From NCBI GenBank assembly GCA_002427615.1, contig DIFH01000066.1:1-6468 (forward strand): 6,468 nt of DNA, written 5' to 3'. Position numbers and translations under genes: made by a program. Positions within the stretch are counted from its first letter, which is position 1; every line of letters begins with the position of its first letter. This document shows positions 1 to 6,018 of the stretch, one piece after another. This stretch comes from Paludibacter sp. UBA5753 (GTDB lineage: Bacteria > Bacteroidota > Bacteroidia > Bacteroidales > Paludibacteraceae). A model generated the notes under the pieces. It had not been told where the DNA came from. It did no database searches and worked only from the letters and a program-made list of their open reading frames with translations.

Positions 1-936
1 AGATGGGGATGGCGGAAGGGATACATTCCACCCGTAATTATAAAACAACTAATCCGAAAAAATCAGGGTGAGTTATTCCTGTTTTTCGTGTATTGGCTAC
101 ACACAAATCAGATGGAGTTAACTGAAAGAATTCAGCTTAAAATGGTTGCAAAACTACTCGTCTTTTCGTGGTTTGAATTTACTAATTTCCAAAGACTATG
201 GAAGCGTATCGAGAATGTTGATTTTTGGGAAGAGCCATTAAACAGGTTGATTTGGACAGATGATGTTGGGGGCATTCAGTTTTTAATAGCTCCCGAATTA
301 TTGCGGGCATATTATGCCCAACCTATCATTGAGCAAATGTTCCTTGAAAGCAACAACAATAAATGGGGGCTTTGGAAAGAAGGAGTAGGCGACCAAATAA
401 TTCAATACTTCAATAGCATTAAAGCAACTGAATTGGACATGGACATTGCGAATAGATATTTCTGGAAATTTATTGGTAAAATTCAATACAACCGACCATT
501 GATATTGTTCTCACAACGCAGCTATATCAATGCTACATTCAAGGACTACAATCAAATAGATGATATGGACGACACGAATGTACCCTGGGATTGGGATCAT
601 ATTTATCCCGACTCCTGGGTGTATAATATGAAATACTGTGAGCAGATTATCCGCGATTGGAACGGCACAAACGGGAACTTCAGAGCAATTTCACTTGAAC
701 AAAACCGAAGCGAAAGCAATGCCGTATCACCGAAAATCAGATTAGAAGATGCTACTACCCGTGAACTATCTTTTGTATTTGAAAGTGATTTTGAACATTG
801 GCACAAAATTGATGATCGAATTTGGAACAAAGAAAAAGCAATCTATCATTTTAGAGCTATCACCACCCGGATGATAAACATATACGAAAAGTTTTGGAAC
901 GACTTAAAAATAAATGAATTACTATCAAGTGAATAA
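1..936 (+). CDS. DUF262/DUF1524-type HNH nuclease-like protein, C-terminal part (5' end outside window)
   Basis: The reading frame is open from the first base, so the GTG at 88 is not needed as a start. The gene begins left of the window and 311 codons are visible. Seen: a mostly helical N-terminal portion, then an HNH-like signature. WDWDHIYP carries the Asp-His pair at 595-600, NGN lies at 670-678, and EQNRS follows with its Asn at 703-705. This D-H...N...N order is that of the DUF1524 domain, usually found C-terminal to DUF262 (a ParB/Srx-like NTP-using domain) in GmrSD-like type IV restriction proteins and in cargo of type I systems. The DUF262 motifs (QR and DGQQR type) would lie upstream and cannot be checked. 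Inferred role: metal-dependent DNA cleavage in anti-phage defence, possibly against modified DNA. Ends 39 bases before the next gene, probably in the same transcript. The family call is fairly secure; the substrate is not. Confidence 0.78.
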   Translation, partial: RWGWRKGYIPPVIIKQLIRKNQGELFLFFVYWLHTNQMELTERIQLKMVAKLLVFSWFEFTNFQRLWKRIENVDFWEEPLNRLIWTDDVGGIQFLIAPELLRAYYAQPIIEQMFLESNNNKWGLWKEGVGDQIIQYFNSIKATELDMDIANRYFWKFIGKIQYNRPLILFSQRSYINATFKDYNQIDDMDDTNVPWDWDHIYPDSWVYNMKYCEQIIRDWNGTNGNFRAISLEQNRSESNAVSPKIRLEDATTRELSFVFESDFEHWHKIDDRIWNKEKAIYHFRAITTRMINIYEKFWNDLKINELLSSE

Positions 937-975
937 TGAAATAAATGAAGCTGATGATTAATTAAATATATACCT

Positions 976-1644
976 ATGAGTAATACTTTTAATCTGTACT
1001 GTGACGAAAGTTGCCACATAGAGAATGACCATAAAAAATACATGTTTCTTGGCACTGTAAGTTGCGCTTATCCTCAGGTGCGTCGCCACACTAAACGCAT
1101 AAACGAGATAAAAAAAGAACATAATTTCTTTGCCGAGATTAAATGGTCTAAGGTTTCTATGTCTAAAATACAGTTTTATCTGGATTTAGTGGATTATTTC
1201 TTTGACACAGACCTCCGTTTTCGTGCCATTGGCATTGACAAATCCACTGTTCGTTGTGACGAGTTTGGATTCAGTTATGACGATTTCTATTACAAAATGT
1301 ATTACCAACTATTGAACTACAACATAGATACTTTAAACCACTACAATATCTATCTTGACATTAAGGATACATTAAGTGCATATAAAGTAAAACGGTTAAA
1401 AGAAATACTAAACATTAAATATGGAGTTTTCCGAAATATCCAAAATATACGTTCGCATGAAAGTTTGCTGATGCAATTAGCTGATTTTATAATGGGAGCA
1501 GTTTCATATAATATGAACGATGATTTAAAAGCAAATCATGCAAAGGTTCAGATTATTGACAAAATAAAATCTCATGCAAAAGTTGATTTGAATCAAACAA
1601 ATTACTCTGAAAAAGTAAACCTGTTTTTTATTGAACTGAAATAA
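976..1644 (+). CDS. DUF3800 family protein (RNase H-like fold)
   Basis: A 222-residue protein that fits the DUF3800 family in length and motif order. Seen: YCDES at residues 8-12 near the N-terminus, AEIKWSKVS at about 53-61, a strand ending YLDIKD with Asp128, and MQLADFIMGAV at 166-176 with Asp170. Asp10, Glu54, Asp128 and Asp170 are spaced like the acidic metal-binding set of RNase H-fold nucleases, so the protein is probably catalytically competent. The acidic-quartet assignment is inferred from motif order, not from a structure. Known of the family: RNase H-like, of poorly defined function, and often found in restriction or other defence loci and on mobile elements. The ATG at 976 is chosen because the family motif starts seven residues later; the leader is A/T-rich with no Shine-Dalgarno. 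The next gene starts 2 bases after its stop, indicating co-expression and probably translational coupling. Confidence 0.82.
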   Translation: MSNTFNLYCDESCHIENDHKKYMFLGTVSCAYPQVRRHTKRINEIKKEHNFFAEIKWSKVSMSKIQFYLDLVDYFFDTDLRFRAIGIDKSTVRCDEFGFSYDDFYYKMYYQLLNYNIDTLNHYNIYLDIKDTLSAYKVKRLKEILNIKYGVFRNIQNIRSHESLLMQLADFIMGAVSYNMNDDLKANHAKVQIIDKIKSHAKVDLNQTNYSEKVNLFFIELK

Positions 1645-1646
1645 TT

Positions 1647-2156
1647 ATGCCATTCAACTTACTGAAAAAATATAATGAGTTGTTAGATATTATTGGGATG
1701 AGTGAGCCTCAAAGAACGAAATCTTTACAGGCAATATTTAATCGGGATATCAGAGACAACAAAACATTTAATTTAGGCGTCAAACCAATTCACCCAACTC
1801 CCGACGAAGATGGCGTGTTAAAAGTTGAAACTCTTTTCGATCACTTAACAAAGGAAATGGTTGATAAGATTACCCGAAGACGTGAGTTTGACATTCACCG
1901 GGCAGTACGGTTGCATTGGGTGCGTTTTCATATTGAGCAGCAAAAAAAGGAAAATATGCTGCTATTTTCGGTGAATGAGCCGGATGGTATTAGAACATAT
2001 ATTTATGATAAGGACGAGAAATATGTAATAGTACTCGAACCTTTAAGGAATAATACTTCATACTATTTATTATCAGCATATCATTTGAGAGGGAAAGACG
2101 CACAGCGCGATAAAATGATAAAAAAATACAAACGAAAGTTGAATGTAATATATTAA
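1647..2156 (+). CDS. Small protein with probable BECR-fold (barnase/EndoU/RelE-like) nuclease domain
   Basis: A 169-residue protein. Residues 1-75 are a polar helical segment with no recognised domain. The C-terminal half has the pattern I associate with phage-type barnase-EndoU-colicin E5/D-RelE-like (PBECR) domains. Basic and His residues cluster in HRAVRLHWVRFHIE (84-97), followed by the strands MLLFSV, RTYIYD and KYVIVLEPL. Then comes SYYLLSAYHLRG (138-149), matching the family's 'YxLxTAYxx' element, and a lysine-rich tail (158-164). His84, Arg88, His90, His95, Ser143 and Tyr145 are candidate active-site residues. If the assignment is right it would cut RNA (or DNA) and could act as a toxin-like effector. 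It starts 2 bases after the DUF3800 gene, so the two are probably made together. No separate antitoxin gene is visible. The assignment comes from pattern memory only; it could be another small alpha/beta protein. Confidence 0.48.
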   Translation: MPFNLLKKYNELLDIIGMSEPQRTKSLQAIFNRDIRDNKTFNLGVKPIHPTPDEDGVLKVETLFDHLTKEMVDKITRRREFDIHRAVRLHWVRFHIEQQKKENMLLFSVNEPDGIRTYIYDKDEKYVIVLEPLRNNTSYYLLSAYHLRGKDAQRDKMIKKYKRKLNVIY

Positions 2157-2163
2157 AAAGCAA

Positions 2164-2193
2164 AAAACGCAGAGCTTCAATGGCTTGCGTTTT
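2164..2193 (+). terminator. Hairpin terminator after the accessory-gene unit
   Basis: An 8-base stem AAAACGCA / TGCGTTTT (2164-2171 with 2186-2193) continues, past one bulged G at 2172, into AGC/GCT (2173-2175 with 2183-2185), with a 7-base loop. The 3' arm ends in TTTT and T-rich sequence follows to about 2206. It begins 7 bases after the stop of the preceding gene, the expected place for intrinsic termination. The A-rich 5' arm means it could also work from the other strand, but no minus-strand gene is evident. Confidence 0.6.
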
Positions 2194-2203
2194 CCGATTT
2201 CCT

Positions 2204-2219
2204 TTTCTCAAATGAGAAA
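2204..2219. repeat. 7-bp inverted repeat with 2-base spacer
   Basis: TTTCTCA and TGAGAAA are perfect reverse complements separated by AA. In RNA it would more likely form a 6-bp stem with a 4-base loop. It lies directly behind the terminator hairpin in the non-coding gap before hsdR. It could be a second part of the terminator or a binding site for a dimeric regulator; nothing in the sequence decides between these. Confidence 0.4.
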
Positions 2220-2315
2220 TGAACTCGTTGCAAAAGTAGTTCAAAATTTGGGAATACCAAACTTTTTAAGTTTTTTCTACATTACATTTTTTCTGAATTC
2301 TTGATATAAAAACAA

Positions 2316-2339
2316 ATTTTGAATCATTAAGTTCAAAAT
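2316..2339. promoter_or_regulatory. 8-bp inverted repeat just upstream of hsdR (candidate operator or leader hairpin)
   Basis: ATTTTGAA (2316-2323) and TTCAAAAT (2332-2339) are perfect reverse complements with an 8-base spacer, ending 14 bases before the chosen hsdR ATG. The right arm belongs to the 10-mer AGTTCAAAAT that recurs at 2238-2247 and 5875-5884, both outside genes. The position suits an operator or a hairpin near the start codon. Within 2310-2321 there is also a weak resemblance to a Bacteroidetes -7 element (AAATTTTG against TANNTTTG), but no good -33 partner. Regulatory function is an inference. Confidence 0.35.
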
Positions 2340-2353
2340 AATTGATATTTACT

Positions 2354-5302
2354 ATGGTCACAAACACGAAAGAAAACGGTTTCGAAAAACTGATTGTCGA
2401 TTATTTGGTCGACAACAATAAATATCTGCCTGGTAATAGAACTGATTTCAATAAAGAGTTCGCAATGGACGAACGCCTCCTTTGGGATTTTCTGAAAGCC
2501 ACACAGCAAGCAAAATTAGATGCGTTACACTTGCCTGAAATAGATCTCGACAGGCGGAAGTTCCTTACCCGCTTACGCGACGATATCGCTAAACACGGAA
2601 TTATCCATTTGTTACGTAAAGGTTTTAAGTACCTACACCTGCATTTCGACCTCTATTATTCATTGCCCACGCTCGAAAATGAAATGGCAGTCGAACTGTA
2701 TAATCAAAACCGTTTCAGCGTTACCCGGCAAGTGCACTATTCTACGGCATTTCCAAATCTGGCACTCGACTTCGTTATTTTTATTAATGGGTTGTCTGTA
2801 GCAACTTTCGAGCTTAAAAATCAATTGACTGTTCAAAACGTGGAGGATGCAGTACACCAATACCGCACCGACCGAGACCCCAAAGAACTTATATTCAACT
2901 TCAAACGCTGCATGGTTCACTTTGCCGTTGACGATAATGAAGTAAAAATGTGTACCAAGCTGAGTGGAAAATCGTCCTGGTTCTTACCTTTCAACAAAGG
3001 CAACAATCACGGTGCAGGCAATCCGGTAAATCCAAACGGTATCAAAACCGATTATCTCTGGAAAGAAATACTAACCAAACAGGAATTATCAAACATAATT
3101 GAAAACTTTGCTCAGGTAGTTGTCGAAAAAGACGAAGAAACCAAAAAAGAAAAAGAAACTCAAATTTTCCCTCGTTATCACCAGCTCGCAGTTGTAAAAC
3201 AATTACTCGCAACTACCACTCAAAACGGAGTTGGTACACGGTACCTCATTCAACACAGTGCTGGTAGTGGCAAATCAAACTCTATAGCTTGGTTAGCTCA
3301 CCAGTTAGTGGTCTTGCAAAAGGACGGTAATGCAATTTTTGATTCTATCATTGTTGTAACCGACCGTGTAAACCTCGACAAACAAATCCGAAACACCATT
3401 CGGCAGTTTATGCAGGAGAAAAACACGGTGGGCTGGGCTGACGATTCAACCAACCTGAGAGAATTAATTGCTTCGGGCAAAAAAATTATCATTACCACGG
3501 TTCACAAATTTCCGTTCATTATCAAGGATATTGGCACGGAAAACAAAAACCGAAACTTTGCAATTATTATCGACGAAGCTCATTCAAGCCAAAACGGAAG
3601 TTTATCGGCTATGATGAATATTGCCCTTTCGGGAAATGTAAGTCAGGATGAAGATGAATTGGAAGATAAAATAAACACCTTGATTGAAGGACGTTCTATG
3701 CTCAAAAATGCAAATTACTATGCATTTACAGCCACTCCAAAAAACAAAACATTGGAAATGTTTGGTGTACCTTTTATCAAGCCCGACAATTCTATTGGTC
3801 ACGAGGCTTTCCACAATTACACTATGAAGCAAGCCATTGAGGAAGGCTTTATTTTGGATGTGCTAAAATATTATACACCAATTACAAGTCAATATCTTCT
3901 TGCTAAAAAGATTGAAGAAGATCCGCTTTTTGACAGTAAAAGAGCAGAAAAGAAATTAAGGTTATTCGTTGAATCCAACGAATACACCATAAAAAAGAAG
4001 TCACAAATAATTGTGGAACATTTCCACAATCAGGTTATTTCCAAAGGAAAAATCGGTGGTCAGGCGCGTGCAATGGTTGTCACGGCAAGTATTGAACGGG
4101 CAATTGATTACTATTATTCCATTAAGGAATTATTGGAAAAACGTAACAGTCAGTATAAAGCCATAGTTGCATTTTCGGGCGAAAAAGAATACAAAGGCAA
4201 TGCCGAAAACAAACTCACTGAAAGTTCGATAAATGGCTTCCCAAGTGTTGACATTGAGAAAACATTCAAAAAAGACCCGTATCGTTTTCTTATAGTTGCC
4301 AATAAATTTCAAACGGGCTACGATGAACCACTCTTACATACAATGTATGTCGACAAAATGCTTAGTGACATTAAAGCGGTGCAAACCCTTTCCAGACTTA
4401 ATAGGGCGCACCCTCTGAAACACGATACTTTTGTATTGGATTTTGCAAATGATGTGGAAACCATTCAGGCAGCTTTTCAAGACTACTACAAAACAACAAT
4501 TCTATCTGCTGAAACCGACCCGAACAAACTGAACGATTTAATCAATACCTTGGAAAAATATCAGGTATATGAGAATGAAGATGTTGATAGTATAGTTGCC
4601 CTGTTTTTGAATAATGCCGAGCGCACTACACTCGACCCTATTCTCGATGCTTGTGCCGAAATATACAAACAACTTGATGAAAGTAGTCAGGTTGATTTTA
4701 AAGGATGTGCCAAATCGTTTGTGCGTACATATACATTCTTAGCTGCTATACTACCATTCGGTAGTCCCGAATGGGAAAAGTTATCAATATTCCTGAATTT
4801 ATTAGTCACCAAATTACCGTCACCTATAAGCGAAGATCTTTCAAAAGGTATTCTCGATGATATTGATTTTGATAGCTATAAAAACAATATCTTAGAAGAA
4901 CAAGCAATCATTCTCGAAAACAAAGATACCGAGATTGAACCAGTGCCTGTAAGTGGCGGTGGTGGCGTTTCTGCTCCGCTAATGGATTATCTCAGTCAGA
5001 TTGTAACTGCATTCAACACCCGCTTTGGAGCTGTGCCTTGGACTGATGTCGATAAAGTCAAGAAACAAATATTAGAGCTTCCGGCAGAAGTAGCCAAAAA
5101 CGAAGCCTATCAGAATGCCATTAAAAACTCAAATTCAGATACCGCACGCATTGAAAGTGATGCTGCATTACGAAAAGTAATACTTGCCTCAATGAGTTCT
5201 GGACTGGAATTATTCAAACAATTTCAGGATAACAAATCATTTCAGACATGGTTGCAGGACTATGTTTTCGATGCAACATATAAACAAACAGGTAAAATTT
5301 AA
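2354..5302 (+). CDS. hsdR: Type I restriction endonuclease subunit R (HsdR)
   Basis: A full-length 982-residue motor and nuclease subunit of a type I restriction-modification complex. It acts with HsdM and HsdS, translocating DNA by ATP hydrolysis and cutting unmodified (phage) DNA away from the recognition site. Seen: PD-(D/E)XK nuclease with Asp139 and Glu153-x-Lys155 (FELKN), then AVHQYRTDR. SF2 helicase motifs follow: Walker A AGSGKS (303-308, Lys307), DEAH (407-410), TATP (459-462), FQTGYDEP (652-659) and QTLSRLNR (677-684). A glycine-rich linker (867-872) leads into the standard C-terminal HsdR domain with FNTRFG and a final FxxWLxDYVFDATY-like end. All catalytic residues are present and no frameshift is seen. 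A TTG at 2342 could start four codons earlier; ATG 2354 is preferred as the ordinary start, leading into NGFEKLIVDYL. hsdM and hsdS are not in the window and probably lie to the left. The 197-base leader with hairpins suggests its own promoter. Confidence 0.97.
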   Translation: MVTNTKENGFEKLIVDYLVDNNKYLPGNRTDFNKEFAMDERLLWDFLKATQQAKLDALHLPEIDLDRRKFLTRLRDDIAKHGIIHLLRKGFKYLHLHFDLYYSLPTLENEMAVELYNQNRFSVTRQVHYSTAFPNLALDFVIFINGLSVATFELKNQLTVQNVEDAVHQYRTDRDPKELIFNFKRCMVHFAVDDNEVKMCTKLSGKSSWFLPFNKGNNHGAGNPVNPNGIKTDYLWKEILTKQELSNIIENFAQVVVEKDEETKKEKETQIFPRYHQLAVVKQLLATTTQNGVGTRYLIQHSAGSGKSNSIAWLAHQLVVLQKDGNAIFDSIIVVTDRVNLDKQIRNTIRQFMQEKNTVGWADDSTNLRELIASGKKIIITTVHKFPFIIKDIGTENKNRNFAIIIDEAHSSQNGSLSAMMNIALSGNVSQDEDELEDKINTLIEGRSMLKNANYYAFTATPKNKTLEMFGVPFIKPDNSIGHEAFHNYTMKQAIEEGFILDVLKYYTPITSQYLLAKKIEEDPLFDSKRAEKKLRLFVESNEYTIKKKSQIIVEHFHNQVISKGKIGGQARAMVVTASIERAIDYYYSIKELLEKRNSQYKAIVAFSGEKEYKGNAENKLTESSINGFPSVDIEKTFKKDPYRFLIVANKFQTGYDEPLLHTMYVDKMLSDIKAVQTLSRLNRAHPLKHDTFVLDFANDVETIQAAFQDYYKTTILSAETDPNKLNDLINTLEKYQVYENEDVDSIVALFLNNAERTTLDPILDACAEIYKQLDESSQVDFKGCAKSFVRTYTFLAAILPFGSPEWEKLSIFLNLLVTKLPSPISEDLSKGILDDIDFDSYKNNILEEQAIILENKDTEIEPVPVSGGGGVSAPLMDYLSQIVTAFNTRFGAVPWTDVDKVKKQILELPAEVAKNEAYQNAIKNSNSDTARIESDAALRKVILASMSSGLELFKQFQDNKSFQTWLQDYVFDATYKQTGKI

Positions 5303-5349
5303 AGTGTGTTTTTTGAGCAACTATTTACTTACCTTTAATAAAATAAAAT

Positions 5350-5874
5350 ATGGCTTCAACAGTGGTTTATATTACCGACAGTAAAAAAATTGGAAAACGT
5401 CCATTACCCGAATCTTTTAAAAATGAATGGATACCTGGAGCCATAATAAAAAGCCCTGACGGTAAAGAATTCTGTAAAATTTTGAGAATTGAGGATAGCG
5501 AAGAAGAAAATACTGTTATTGCTAAAAAACAACCAATTACACAAAGTAAAACAATGTTGCGGTTGTCAAAATATGAAATTGAAACAAAGGCTAATTTGAT
5601 TTCAAAATTAAAAGATTTAGAACTAAAAACAAATACATTAGTTGATGATTACAACAACACCATTGCTTTAATTAATGAATTTGCAGATAATATTAAGCAG
5701 CGGCAACAAGACTATTATGATGAACGATCTGATAATTGGCAAGAATCTGATAGAGGTATGGAATATGAAGATTGGAAATCTGAATGGGAAAGTTTTGAAG
5801 AATTAGATGCAATCGAATGTCCAGAATTTGTCGATATTGAAGAATTTGAAAACTTGCCTGATTCAATGGATTAA
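5350..5874 (+). CDS. Uncharacterised protein with coiled-coil-like middle and acidic C-terminal tail
   Basis: I do not recognise a named family. The 174 residues fall into three parts. Residues 1-60 look like a small beta-rich region (STVVYITD, WIPGAIIKSPDGKEF, CKILRIEDSEEENTVIAKK). Residues 72-120 are a long amphipathic helix, probably coiled coil. Residues 121-174 are very acidic: about 22 Asp/Glu against 3 Arg/Lys, with Trp130, Trp142 and Trp146. The stretch DERSDNWQESDRG (124-136) looks like a conserved motif that I loosely remember from hypothetical phage or bacterial proteins. No signal peptide or membrane segment, so probably cytoplasmic. It starts 47 bases after hsdR with no terminator between, so it may be on the hsdR transcript. 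The start is the first ATG after an A/T-rich leader without Shine-Dalgarno. The acidic tail could bind a basic protein surface or mimic DNA, but that is speculation. Codons are noticeably richer in A/T than those of hsdR and the following gene. Confidence 0.75.
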   Translation: MASTVVYITDSKKIGKRPLPESFKNEWIPGAIIKSPDGKEFCKILRIEDSEEENTVIAKKQPITQSKTMLRLSKYEIETKANLISKLKDLELKTNTLVDDYNNTIALINEFADNIKQRQQDYYDERSDNWQESDRGMEYEDWKSEWESFEELDAIECPEFVDIEEFENLPDSMD

Positions 5875-5948
5875 AGTTCAAAATCAACTAAATAAAAGGT
5901 TGAATTTATCACAGAATTACATGAAGTCGCAAAAAAAATATATACTTA

Positions 5949-5962
5949 AAATTTATAAATTT
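5949..5962. promoter_or_regulatory. Perfect 14-bp AT-only palindrome upstream of the putative Argonaute gene
   Basis: AAATTTATAAATTT reads the same on both strands and lies 56 bases before the ATG at 6019. The 144-base gap (5875-6018) holds no other clear element. Within it, TAAATTTC (5956-5963) differs by one base from the Bacteroidetes -7 consensus TANNTTTG, but there is no TTTG at the usual -33 distance. In DNA this AT-rich, a palindrome of this length could also arise by chance. Confidence 0.3.
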
Positions 5963-6018
5963 CATACAACACAAATAATTAATGGATTAAATCAGTCAAT
6001 TATAAACTCAGCACCCTT

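Noticed and set aside
88..90. GTG as the start codon of the first gene
   Set aside because: The same frame is open back to base 1 with plausible protein sequence, and DUF1524-type proteins normally have a DUF262 domain upstream, so the gene is truncated by the window rather than starting here.
1990..2244. Minus-strand reading frame of 84 codons over the end of the BECR-like gene and the terminator
   Set aside because: It runs through the terminator hairpin and opposite the conserved YYLLSAY region, and its translation looks like a random hydrophobic shadow.
2342..2344. TTG as the hsdR start
   Set aside because: ATG at 2354 is in frame four codons later and leads directly into the usual HsdR N-terminus. 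The TTG would lie only 2 bases after the inverted repeat and adds no recognisable residues.
5312..5337. Bacteroidetes-type promoter (TTTG at 5312-5315 and TACCTTTA at 5330-5337) before the acidic-protein gene
   Set aside because: The spacing of 14 bases is shorter than the roughly 19-21 expected, the -7 element has a mismatch, and the implied leader would be only a few bases. Co-transcription with hsdR is simpler.
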